The notes: generated by a model from the sequence alone, not told the origin. Numbered from the stretch's first letter, positions 13,381 to 21,073 are shown. The stretch: 21,541 nt of DNA from an uncultured Acetatifactor sp. (GCA_910586835.1 CAJUJU010000063.1:1-21541); one strand, 5' to 3'. Numbers and translations are program-made.

Positions 13381-15021
13381 TTATTTCAGGAAGGTGCCAA
13401 GAATACTTCTTCCCAGCTGTGCGCCCACGTTTCCGCCAAGCTTCTTGCCGAAGGAACCGCCGAGGGTCTTTCCCAGGGTATTGCCTACCTCCCGGCCGAT
13501 GGTGCCGGCGGCAGAGCTGGCTACGCTCCGGATGCCGGATTTCATGGCTCTCTGCTTCTTCTCGGACTCCTTCTGTGCGGCTTTTTCGGCTGCAATCCGC
13601 TCCTTCTCAGCGGCCTTTTCGGCTGCAATCCGCTCTTTTTCGGCGGCTTTTTCCGCTGCAATCCGTTCCTTTTCGGCAGCCTTCCGGTCTGCCTCGTCCC
13701 GCTTCTGCTGCTCCATCTCCAGAGCATCCTGCTGGCGTTTCCGCTGGAAAAACTCGTAAGCGCTGTCGGGATCCTCCGCATTTTTATAGCGCAGATAAAG
13801 ATTGTTCATCAGAACCTCCTGCTGCTTTTCCTCGTCGGAGATGGGACCCATAAGGCTCTGGGGCGGCAGGATCCGGCACCTCTTTACCACGGTGGGAATA
13901 CCGTCCTCGTCCAGTACGGACACAAGGGCTTCGCCTGTTCCAAGCTCGGAGAGAACCTTCTTCGTGTCAAAGGCGGGGTTCACCCGGAAGGAGGCTGCCG
14001 CTGTTTTGATTCCCTTTTCATCTGCCGGGGTGTAGGCCCGCAGGGCATGCTGGATTTTGTTGCTCAGCTGGCTCAGGACGCCGTCGGGAATGTCTTTGGG
14101 GGCCTGGGTAATAAAGTAGATGCCTACGCCCCGGGATCGGATCAGCTTTACGATCTGTTCGATCTTTTCCTGCAGGGTTTTGGACACGTTGTCAAAGAGC
14201 AGGTGTGCTTCGTCAAAGAAAAATACCATGCGGGGCTTGGCGGGATCTCCGATTTCAGGGAGGGTCTCAAACAGTTCCGACAGCATCCACAGAAGGAAAA
14301 TGGAGTACATGGTGGGGTCGTTTACCAGCTCCCGGCAGTCCAGAATATTGATGGTTCCTCTGCCGCCTGCTCCGGTGGAAAACCAGTCCGCGATATTCAG
14401 AGCGGGCTCCGTGAAATATTCCTCCGCGCCCTTTGTCTCCAGGGCGACGATATGGCGTATGATGGTGGTCACGCTCTGCTTGGGAATGTTTCCGTATTCC
14501 ATGCTGAAGTCTGCGGCGTTTTCCCCGATGTACTGCAGCATGGCTTTCAGATCCTTGGTGTCAATGAGAAGCAGGCTGTTGTCGTCCGCAATTTTGAAGG
14601 CGATGTTCAGCACATCTGTCTGGGCGGGGGTCAGATCCATAAGCCGTCCCAGCAGGATAGGGCCCATTTCGGAGATTGTCGTGCGAAGCGGGATTCCCAT
14701 TTTGCCATACACATCCCAGAAGACGCTGGGATAGGCCTGGAAGGAAAAACCGCACCGATTCAAACCAAAGTAGTCTATGCGCTCCTGCATATCGGAGCTT
14801 TCCTTGCCCGGGCGGCACATTCCGGCAAGATCTCCCTTTACATCAGCGAGGAATACCGGCACCCCCGCGTCGCTGAAGGATTCGGCAAGCACCTTTAAGG
14901 TGACTGTCTTGCCGGTGCCGGTTGCGCCTGCAATCAATCCGTGCCGGTTGGCCATCCTGGGCAGAATACACACCTTTTCGCCGTCGGAGTCACCGATCCA
15001 TATTTTGTCATCATAATACAT
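13381..15021 (-). CDS. HerA-like ATPase of the DUF853/YjgR family
   Basis: The 546-residue cytoplasmic P-loop ATPase belongs to the family of E. coli YjgR (about 500 residues), relatives of HerA DNA translocases whose cellular role is not settled. Walker A is GATGTGKT (32-39), Walker B FFFDEAH (267-273), with LADVKGDLAGM (58-68) and IYFITQAPKDIPDGVLSQL (301-319) as family marks. Residues 447-479 are three exact copies of KAAEKERIAAE, predicted to be a charged helix or coiled coil. The Gly/Ala-rich tail after it (493-546) is the typical family end. The ATG at 15021 follows AGGAGG (15036-15031) by 9 nt. A frame extending to 15090 lacks a ribosome site and would include the promoter. Confidence 0.9.
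   Translation of the reverse strand: MYYDDKIWIGDSDGEKVCILPRMANRHGLIAGATGTGKTVTLKVLAESFSDAGVPVFLADVKGDLAGMCRPGKESSDMQERIDYFGLNRCGFSFQAYPSVFWDVYGKMGIPLRTTISEMGPILLGRLMDLTPAQTDVLNIAFKIADDNSLLLIDTKDLKAMLQYIGENAADFSMEYGNIPKQSVTTIIRHIVALETKGAEEYFTEPALNIADWFSTGAGGRGTINILDCRELVNDPTMYSIFLLWMLSELFETLPEIGDPAKPRMVFFFDEAHLLFDNVSKTLQEKIEQIVKLIRSRGVGIYFITQAPKDIPDGVLSQLSNKIQHALRAYTPADEKGIKTAAASFRVNPAFDTKKVLSELGTGEALVSVLDEDGIPTVVKRCRILPPQSLMGPISDEEKQQEVLMNNLYLRYKNAEDPDSAYEFFQRKRQQDALEMEQQKRDEADRKAAEKERIAAEKAAEKERIAAEKAAEKERIAAEKAAQKESEKKQRAMKSGIRSVASSAAGTIGREVGNTLGKTLGGSFGKKLGGNVGAQLGRSILGTFLK
13585..13683 (-). repeat. 33-bp tandem repeat inside the DUF853 ATPase gene
   Basis: Three in-frame 33-bp units encode KAAEKERIAAE, with a partial fourth (KAAQKESE). 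The DNA units differ at a few silent positions, so they are not freshly duplicated. The copy number is likely to vary between strains without breaking the frame. Confidence 0.85.
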
Positions 15022-15059
15022 GATAAAAATCCTCCTGTTTTTGATTTCCTGGTTTACTA

Positions 15060-15090
15060 CCAGTATACTGGAAAACCGGAATGGGAACAA
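15060..15090 (-). promoter_or_regulatory. Promoter of the DUF853 ATPase gene with palindrome over the -10
   Basis: On the minus strand TTGTTC (15090-15085), a 17-bp spacer and TATACT (15067-15062) make a plausible promoter. The -10 is embedded in the perfect 12-bp palindrome CCAGTATACTGG (15060-15071), which could be a repressor site. The leader is about 35 nt. Confidence 0.6.
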
Positions 15091-15125
15091 GTGTTTTTTT
15101 GTTCAACTAAAGCGGGGCGGCAGTC

Positions 15126-16787
15126 TCACTTTCCCCTTGCCACCTTTGCGGGATACCAACGCTGAAACCACACGGTAAAAAGGCCCATCAGGGCAGGCAG
15201 AACAGAATTGACCGCGCCGGTGTAGGGTCTGATCCGGGTTCCCATCAGGAAGAAGGTCCAGATGGGCGTCAACAGGTATAAAATGCCCCACATCAGAGTG
15301 AGAATCCGGTTTGTCTTTAAAAACAGAGGATTCTGCAAGGCGGATTCTCCATTGTATTCGTTCATGGAATAGAGGGCTGTCAGGGGGATTTTCCCGAAGC
15401 AGGTTACAGTCCACATGATTCCGAATGCCAGATAGGACAGCGGCAGGATGATTCCGGCGTTTATCCCAAGCAGTGCCGCGATGGAAAAGCCGCCCACCAG
15501 GGCCTGGCTTAAAATATCGTAGAGGGTTTTCTTATTCCGGAAAAAGAGCAGTGGAATCAGCAGACAGATGCCAATGCTGATATAGCTTCCGGCAAAACTG
15601 TCGATTCCTGCGAATACCCAGAAGGCGATCCAGGGAATCAGCAGGATATTCATATTGGTATTTTTTGTGGGAAGATGCATTTCACCGGCGGATCCCGCAG
15701 CGGTTTCCGGCCGGTTTTCGGAGGGACTGCTTCCGGGTCCTCCAAAATAATCGTCCCATTTCAGCATCAAATTAAAATCACCCTTCACCCGGTAGAGCTG
15801 TTTCATCAGCGCCTCGTCCCCGCGGATTTCCCCGGCGGCGATGGAGCGCCATACGGACAGCGGTGTTTCAATTCGGGTAGTGGCGGCTTTTGAACCATCT
15901 GTCAATACCCGGCTTCCATCCTGCCCCATGACGATCTGATAGCTTTCGTCCACATCCGTATAGTACATTTCCAGCACTTGTTCTCTGCCGGAATAGCTTT
16001 CCTTTCTGTAAAGCAGGGCCATTTGTCTGGTAAAAATCAGAGCGTCGGATTCCTTTTCTCCGCCCGGCTTTTCAATGCCCCAGCTCAAATCTGCCCAGCG
16101 CTCGAAGGTTTCCCGGGGATACAATAATTCCGCCAGCTTATTCTTTGTCTCCGGCAGGATTTGGCCTGCGATATATTCCTTTCCTGCTTTCCGGACATAT
16201 CCCAGATATTCGTCTGTCCTTTTTGTCAGCTCCGGCACCCGGAACAGCTCTCCCTGGCCGCAGAAGAGAGTGGTATAGTTGTCTTTGCCGCAGATATGGT
16301 CGAACAGGCTGTACACGCCGTCGTAATTTCTTTCCGCAGTGTAAAATCCGCAGGTGGAGATGACCACGGTGCGTTTTCCGCTCATGTCATATCTGGAGGG
16401 GTGGCTCCCGCTGCCAGTCTGTGTTTCGTCGTCTGTCATAAAGGGCAGTACCATGGGAAGCTGTCGGTCGATCAGGTTTTTCAGTGTCCCGGGAACCGTA
16501 TAATAATACAGGGGGAAGCTCCATATGGTGACGTCTGCCCACAGCAGCTTTTGGATTACCTCCTGCATGTCGTCCCGGATGCAGCAGCTTCCCGGGGTTT
16601 TGCTCCAGCAGGAGAAGCAGCCAAGGCAGGGACGGATATCCAGACGGTTTACCTGGAGTTCATCCACATCGAAGGCGATGTCCCCGGCCCGGGCGCCTTC
16701 TTCCATTCCGGCCAGAAAGGCTTTTGTCAGTTTGATGGTATTACTTTTGATCCCCTTGGGGCTGCCGTTGATCACCAGTATTTTCAT
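15126..16787 (-). CDS. Flavodoxin-type NAD(P)H-dependent FMN reductase fused to SCP2-like and membrane domains
   Basis: The 553-residue protein has three parts. Residues 1-200 are a flavodoxin-fold NADPH-dependent FMN reductase (MKILVINGSPKGIKSNT for FMN phosphate binding; CLGCFSCWSKTPGSC at 54-68). Residues ~255-345 look like an SCP2 sterol-carrier-type domain (YTDVDESYQIVMGQDG, IAAGEIRGDEALMKQL). Residues 379-541 contain about six membrane helices. Stand-alone reductases of this family are near 200 residues, so this is a long fusion that would tether a flavin enzyme and a lipid- or ligand-binding domain at the membrane. Its ATG overlaps the stop of the PadR gene (ATGA), and the nearest ribosome site (GGAGG, 16805-16801) is 13 nt away, so translational coupling is likely. 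The start of the frame at 16832 is just overlap with PadR. Confidence 0.82.
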   Translation of the reverse strand: MKILVINGSPKGIKSNTIKLTKAFLAGMEEGARAGDIAFDVDELQVNRLDIRPCLGCFSCWSKTPGSCCIRDDMQEVIQKLLWADVTIWSFPLYYYTVPGTLKNLIDRQLPMVLPFMTDDETQTGSGSHPSRYDMSGKRTVVISTCGFYTAERNYDGVYSLFDHICGKDNYTTLFCGQGELFRVPELTKRTDEYLGYVRKAGKEYIAGQILPETKNKLAELLYPRETFERWADLSWGIEKPGGEKESDALIFTRQMALLYRKESYSGREQVLEMYYTDVDESYQIVMGQDGSRVLTDGSKAATTRIETPLSVWRSIAAGEIRGDEALMKQLYRVKGDFNLMLKWDDYFGGPGSSPSENRPETAAGSAGEMHLPTKNTNMNILLIPWIAFWVFAGIDSFAGSYISIGICLLIPLLFFRNKKTLYDILSQALVGGFSIAALLGINAGIILPLSYLAFGIMWTVTCFGKIPLTALYSMNEYNGESALQNPLFLKTNRILTLMWGILYLLTPIWTFFLMGTRIRPYTGAVNSVLPALMGLFTVWFQRWYPAKVARGK

Positions 16788-17332
16788 AGGCTGTGGTTTC
16801 CCTCCAACATAGCAATGCAGTCTTGTGCCCATTCCATGAGCATCTTCATGTTACGACGCCCGTATTCTACAGTCATTTCCCAATATAGAGATTTTTCCCC
16901 ACAGTCAAGTCGGGAGCCATAGGCTTTTATCTGTTCGGGGACGGAGTCAAGACCTTCCATGAGCAGTTGACAGCACGCCTTCAGTTCCCGGAAACAGCGC
17001 AGGTTTTCTGCTCTGCTCTGTTCTCCCATAAAGAAGACCTTCATGAGAAACGGGTTTCGGGAGACCAGCCCCGGATCGCCGTCCGAAAGCCATCTGATCA
17101 GTTCGTGCCTGCCTTCCTCCGTGATAGAATAGATGTTTTTATCCGGCTTTCCCTGCTGAGGAACAATAGTTTTGGCAACCCAGTTCTTTTGTTCCAGGTT
17201 CTGCAGTTCCCGATAGATCTGGCTTGTCTGCGCCTTCCAGAAATAGTTCAGGGAGTCCCGAAACGCCTGCATGATCTCATATCCGGTCATTTCATGATAG
17301 TTGATTAAACCCAAAATACCGTGCTTCAGCAT
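16784..17332 (-). CDS. PadR-family transcriptional regulator
   Basis: The 182-residue protein has an N-terminal winged helix (about 1-78; MLKHGILGLINYHEMTGYEI, QTSQIYRELQNLEQKNWV, YSITEEGRHEL) and a PadR C-terminal helical dimerisation domain (Vir-type, about 90-175). PadR proteins usually repress a neighbouring detoxification or transport gene and are often autoregulated. Here the controlled partner is the overlapping flavodoxin fusion gene. AAAGGA (17346-17341) is 8 nt before the ATG at 17332, and a promoter lies at 17383-17411. Confidence 0.93.
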   Translation of the reverse strand: MLKHGILGLINYHEMTGYEIMQAFRDSLNYFWKAQTSQIYRELQNLEQKNWVAKTIVPQQGKPDKNIYSITEEGRHELIRWLSDGDPGLVSRNPFLMKVFFMGEQSRAENLRCFRELKACCQLLMEGLDSVPEQIKAYGSRLDCGEKSLYWEMTVEYGRRNMKMLMEWAQDCIAMLEGNHSL

Positions 17333-17382
17333 CTGAGAGTTCCTTTCTGTGGGATGCTGTTTCTGTCAGAATCCTCACAATA

Positions 17383-17411
17383 ATCATATTCTACTTATGG
17401 AATATTGTCAA
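17383..17411 (-). promoter_or_regulatory. Promoter of the PadR-flavodoxin operon
   Basis: On the minus strand a consensus TTGACA (17411-17406), a 17-bp spacer and TATGAT (17388-17383) make a strong promoter. Just upstream is ATATG-ATTAA-CATAT (17417-17431), an inverted repeat with the ATG/CAT ends seen in many PadR operators and a candidate autoregulatory site. Both overlap or abut the remnant permease frame that starts at 17419. Confidence 0.75.
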
Positions 17412-17418
17412 GGCGTAT

Positions 17419-17586
17419 ATGATTAACATATCTACAAGTAGTGCGGGACATATCGTCCCGGATTACAGCAGATACCTGATCTGCTGCGCGGTGGTCGTGG
17501 CGGCCACGCTGCCTGTGGTGGTACTGTTTCCCTTCTTTCAGGATAAATCGGAAAAGGGTGTTATTGCAGGGGAAATCAAGGGTTAA
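17419..17586 (+). pseudogene. C-terminal remnant of a carbohydrate ABC transporter permease
   Basis: The plus-strand frame ends DYSRYLICCAVVVAATLPVV, then VLFPFFQ, then KGVIAGEIKG and a TAA at 17584-17586. This is the standard tail of MalG/LplC-type sugar permeases (last membrane helix, VVATLPI, YPFxQ, xxKGVMxGxxKG). Only about 40 residues are left. Upstream in the same frame the sequence runs into the PadR promoter and coding region and no longer resembles a permease. There is no gene start with a ribosome site and no solute-binding partner. It marks an older deletion or rearrangement that fused the PadR unit to the end of a sugar-transport operon. Confidence 0.75.
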
Positions 17587-17734
17587 GAAAGTGCTTTTAT
17601 CAGGGGCTCCGTCCGAATAACAGGGACGCCTTCCGCTCAAAATTTCTTGCATGTGTCTGGTCGGTATGCTAACTTAGAAAGCAGGATAAGACCGGAACGG
17701 GTATGGAAACAGGAAGAAAGGGAGGCGGAGAAAA

Positions 17735-19015
17735 ATGTTTAACAATTATGCCATGTACGACTATGAGATCATTGAGAGCGCGGAGGAGGTTTGTTCCGGA
17801 AAGCTGGTTCTTTCTCTGGATGATCTGCATTTTCTGCTGGATAATATCGTGCGTGAGGCCATGAACAAGAAGGCGGAGGATCGGCTGGTATTCGGAGTTT
17901 TTCAGGCCATGCTCTCCAGTGCTGATCAGGATGACGACAGTGAGATGCTGAATGTTTTTGATGCTGTTGTACTGATTTTGAGAAATATGGAGGATCCGGA
18001 GAAAGCCCTTGACATGACGGCGGAGAGTGGTATCAGCTTTACGGAGACAAGATATTGCCAGGGGGAGCTCACCTGCCTGCGGGATTATATTCTGAAGTGG
18101 GTCTTTAATGTAAAGATTGTGGACAGACTGTTCCGTCTGGGCGTTGATCTGAACGCGCCTCTGGTTGCCGGGAAGACGACGGCGTGGATAGCGGCGGACA
18201 GGGATTATATTCTGAAAAAGCCGTGGATGGATACGGACATTGAGGAGGAACTGGCAAGGGCAGTGCGGTATTTCAGCCGGGAATCCATGGAAACGCCGGA
18301 TAAGAACGGATTTTCCGCCGTTCATATGGCTGCCAAAAGGAATCATGCGAGAATGCTTCAGGCCATGGCGGATGCGGGGGTGAACATGAATGTCACCACG
18401 GATTCCCGCAAGGATCCGGGCTCTACGGCGCTGCATCTGGCCTGCCTGCAGGGATATTCGAATATTGTTGAGCTTTTGATATCCGTGGGCGCGGACGATA
18501 CCATTCTGAATGTACAGGAGGAATCGCCGGCGCATACGGTGCTTTTTCATGATTATATAACGGGGTCAAAAAGGCTGACTCAGGATGAGCGAATTGCGCT
18601 GGCAAAGGCGCTGAAGCATGTGGACGTCCCCGGGAAGGACGGCAGGACGCCGCTGATCGCCGCTCTGAGCGATGACAATTACGGCATAAGGTGTGCCCTT
18701 GCGCCTGTGTTTGTGGAAAAGGGCGCGGACGTAAACCACAGGGATAATTTTGGAAATACGCCCCTGCTTCTGGCGGAGGGAACAGATATTGTGAAGGTGT
18801 TGGTAAAGGCCGGCGCGGATGTGAACGCCAGGGACGACAAAGGCGACACCCCGCTTCATCATGCGCTGCAGAGAATGGCGGGACAGGAGGCGCGGTATCT
18901 GATCAAAAAAGGCGCGAATATCCGTGCGGAAAACGCCGAAGGGGTTACGCCTCTGCAGCTTGCGGTTGAAAAAGGGGTGGAAGATGTGCTGCCTCTGATG
19001 GGCATAACAGTGTGA
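17735..19015 (+). CDS. Ankyrin-repeat protein
   Basis: The 426-residue soluble protein has no signal peptide. The N-terminal ~185 residues are a helical region without recognised motif. From about 190 there are about six ankyrin repeats with the TPLxxA..G..., VxxLLxxGADxN pattern: NGFSAVHMAAKRNH (191-204), GSTALHLACLQGYSNIVELL (229-248), GRTPLIAAL (303-311), GNTPLLLAEGTDIVKVLV (340-357), GDTPLHHAL (370-378) and GVTPLQLAVEKG (403-414). Ankyrin domains bind other proteins; the partner is unknown. GGAGG (17721-17725) sits 9 nt before the ATG. No convincing promoter was found in the 148 bp upstream, and no terminator directly after. Confidence 0.88.
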   Translation: MFNNYAMYDYEIIESAEEVCSGKLVLSLDDLHFLLDNIVREAMNKKAEDRLVFGVFQAMLSSADQDDDSEMLNVFDAVVLILRNMEDPEKALDMTAESGISFTETRYCQGELTCLRDYILKWVFNVKIVDRLFRLGVDLNAPLVAGKTTAWIAADRDYILKKPWMDTDIEEELARAVRYFSRESMETPDKNGFSAVHMAAKRNHARMLQAMADAGVNMNVTTDSRKDPGSTALHLACLQGYSNIVELLISVGADDTILNVQEESPAHTVLFHDYITGSKRLTQDERIALAKALKHVDVPGKDGRTPLIAALSDDNYGIRCALAPVFVEKGADVNHRDNFGNTPLLLAEGTDIVKVLVKAGADVNARDDKGDTPLHHALQRMAGQEARYLIKKGANIRAENAEGVTPLQLAVEKGVEDVLPLMGITV

Positions 19016-19243
19016 GATGAGCTTCGTATGGACATCGGCAGCTTTTGCCGGCAGCGGGAGCCGCTTTGTGGGCAGGTTACGGGTTCCACGCCAAACAAAA
19101 GGAACCTGTATTCCTTCCGGAACGGGAGGCTTACTCTGAGCAGGGCGGAGAGCTCGCCTGACAGGAAACCACGCCGTGGCGGAAGCCCACGGTTGGATTG
19201 AGCTTACGGAACGATAGACAGGGCAAATGCAGTATGGTAAAGT
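19016..19243. other. Gene-poor GC-rich spacer after the ankyrin gene
   Basis: No gene with a ribosome site is seen. The stretch holds several small inverted repeats: GGCAG-CTTTT-GCC near 19040; CAGGTT...GGTTCC with GGAACCTG (about 19074-19108); and CCACG-C-CGTGG near 19169. It could contain a terminator for the ankyrin gene or a decayed mobile element. It runs into copy 2 of the dispersed structured element, after a TATGGT (19233-19238). Confidence 0.4.
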
Positions 19244-19288
19244 GTCGAAATAGAAGGACATTATTTCGACTTCAGATTCCATGTGCGC
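19244..19288 (+). repeat. Dispersed structured element, copy 2 (upstream of the fucosidase gene)
   Basis: The arms GTCGAAAT (19244-19251) and ATTTCGAC (19263-19270) enclose loop AGAAGGACATT (19252-19262), followed by TTCAGATTCCATGTGCGC (19271-19288). Compared with copy 1, four of eight stem pairs differ and all four changes are compensated on the other arm. The loop and flank each differ at one base. It ends 40 nt before the fucosidase ATG, the same orientation and similar distance as copy 1. Confidence 0.8.
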
Positions 19289-19328
19289 AGAGTGCAAAGC
19301 GCAAAAAGTTACAGAAAGGACAAGCTAT

Positions 19329-20801
19329 ATGTACGATTTAAAACCATACCTGGAAAAAATTGACCGTGTGATTGCACAGGGTCCCTATCAGGACACCTGG
19401 GAATCTCTGTCCGCCTATCGGGTTCCCGCGTGGTATCAAAACGCCAAATTCGGTATCTTTATCCACTGGGGCATCTACAGTGTTCCTGCCTTCGGCAGCG
19501 AATGGTATTCCCGCAATATGTACATCCAGGGTTCGCCGGAGTATGAGCATCATATTGCAACCTATGGGAAGCATGCGGAATTCGGCTATAAGGACTTTAT
19601 CCCCATGTTTCAGGCAGAACATTTTGACCCGGACAAATGGGCGGAGCTGTTCCGGAAGGCCGGTGCAAGGTATGTGGTTCCCGTGGCGGAGCATCATGAC
19701 GGCTTTCAGATGTACCGCAGCGAGATATCTCATTGGAATGCCTGCGAGATGGGACCGAAACGGGATGTGCTGGGAGAGCTGAAGGAAAGCTGCGGCAGGC
19801 TGGGAATGCAGGTGGGCGCTTCCTCCCACCGGGTGGAGCACTGGTTCTTCATGGGACACGGAAAAGAGTTTGACAGTGACATCAAGGATCCTATGGAGCG
19901 GGGAGATTTCTACTGGCCTGCCATGCCGGAGCAGGACCATCATGACCTGTACAGTAAACCGGAGCCTACGGAGGAGTTTTTACAGGACTGGCTGGTGCGC
20001 ACCTGCGAGATAATCGACCGCTACCGTCCGAAGATACTCTATTTTGACTGGTGGATTCAGCACAGCGCCTGCAAGCCCTGGCTGAAGAAGTTTGCCGCCT
20101 ACTATTACAACAGGGCCCACGAGTGGGGAACGGACGCGGTGATCAATTACAAACACGATGCCTTTCTGTTTGGAACGGCAGTGCCGGATGTGGAACGGGG
20201 GCAGTTTGCGGATGTGAAGCCGTACTTCTGGCAGACGGATACCGCTATTGCTCTGAATTCCTGGTGTTATACCGAAAATAACCAGTTCAGGTCGGCGGAG
20301 GATATTCTCTGCGATCTGGTGGATATTGTCAGCAAGAACGGTACGCTTCTGCTGAATGTGGGCCCCAGAGCGGACGGAACCATCTCCGAACAGGATACGG
20401 AGGTCTTGCTTCACATCGGAGAATGGCTGAAGGTCAACGGGGAAGCGATCTATGGGACAAAGGTCTGGAGAAAATACGGAGAAGGACCGACCCGGATTGT
20501 GGAGGGGCAGTTCTCGGACGGCATCAAAAAGAACTTTACCTCCAGGGATTTCCGGTTTACTACCGCCGGCGGTTATCTGTATGCCATTGCCCTGAAGTGC
20601 AGTGAGGATGGGGAGTACTGCATCACTTCGCTGGGAGAGCAGGATGCCTCCAGGCAGGCCAACTTCCATGGTCTGATCAGGTCCATAACCGTGCCGGGAC
20701 AGGGGGAAGCGCTTGTGTGGAGCAGAGATAAGGACGGGCTGCATATCAAGTGTGACAAAAAGACAGTGGATCCCGTCGTATTTAAGATTGAGATAGAATA
20801 A
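19329..20801 (+). CDS. Intracellular alpha-L-fucosidase, GH29 family
   Basis: The 490-residue protein begins its catalytic barrel with WYQNAKFGIFIHWGIYSVPA (35-54), then GSEWY (56-60), the substrate-site HHDGF (122-126) and ILYFDWW (236-242). D240 is the expected nucleophile, followed by the LLLNVGPRADG stretch near 355. These are the marks of GH29 fucosidases. There is no signal peptide, so it should release fucose from short imported glycans. AAAGGA (19315-19320) lies 8 nt before the ATG at 19329. A longer in-frame reading from the ATG at 19281, inside the structured element, has no such site. The next gene, now broken, begins 16 nt after the stop, implying a glycan-degrading operon. Confidence 0.9.
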   Translation: MYDLKPYLEKIDRVIAQGPYQDTWESLSAYRVPAWYQNAKFGIFIHWGIYSVPAFGSEWYSRNMYIQGSPEYEHHIATYGKHAEFGYKDFIPMFQAEHFDPDKWAELFRKAGARYVVPVAEHHDGFQMYRSEISHWNACEMGPKRDVLGELKESCGRLGMQVGASSHRVEHWFFMGHGKEFDSDIKDPMERGDFYWPAMPEQDHHDLYSKPEPTEEFLQDWLVRTCEIIDRYRPKILYFDWWIQHSACKPWLKKFAAYYYNRAHEWGTDAVINYKHDAFLFGTAVPDVERGQFADVKPYFWQTDTAIALNSWCYTENNQFRSAEDILCDLVDIVSKNGTLLLNVGPRADGTISEQDTEVLLHIGEWLKVNGEAIYGTKVWRKYGEGPTRIVEGQFSDGIKKNFTSRDFRFTTAGGYLYAIALKCSEDGEYCITSLGEQDASRQANFHGLIRSITVPGQGEALVWSRDKDGLHIKCDKKTVDPVVFKIEIE

Positions 20802-20816
20802 AGGTGAACACAGGAT

Positions 20817-20919
20817 ATGTTTTATGACAGCATCCAGACCCGGCTAGGTCAGGCTTGACGCAAAAGGAGAACGGATCCAGGCCCATGGAGGTTCTGAGAT
20901 CTTTATTGACGGAACCTTT
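20817..20919 (+). pseudogene. 5' stub of a glycosidase gene (GH43-like), frameshifted and cut off
   Basis: An ATG at 20817 with AAAGGTG (20800-20806) upstream starts MFYDSIQTRL. The reading then breaks and resumes in another frame as RLDAKGERIQAHGGSEIFI, then DGTF, up to 20919. The phrase (R)IQAHGGS..x.DGTYYWYGE is the usual opening of a GH43-like glycosidase. Removing 10 bases within 20845-20854 restores a single frame, so a 10-bp insertion (partly repeating CAGG/CTxGG) best explains the shift. After DGTF the match stops and AT-rich DNA begins, where the integrative element is thought to start. The family call rests on a short motif and is moderately sure. Confidence 0.65.
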
Positions 20920-21073
20920 AATTTTTCTAATAAAATTATTGGTAAAATTAGATTATCTCTTTAGAAATTCTTATATGTCGGAATAGCCTGTATTTTCGGG
21001 CTTTTCCGGTAGTTTAGATATGGGGAGAAGTTCACATATACCCTCATAAACCTTTAGGTTTTCCTTCTGGGCG

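Noticed and set aside
13288..14898. 536-codon plus-strand frame opposite the DUF853 ATPase
   Set aside because: The minus-strand reading has Walker motifs, a ribosome site and the full family length; the plus frame is its shadow.
17439..17460. GGGAC-ATATC-GTCCC inverted repeat as a third copy of the dispersed hairpin element
   Set aside because: It lacks the conserved GAAGGACATT loop and the TTCxGATTCCATGTG flank, and lies within the permease remnant.
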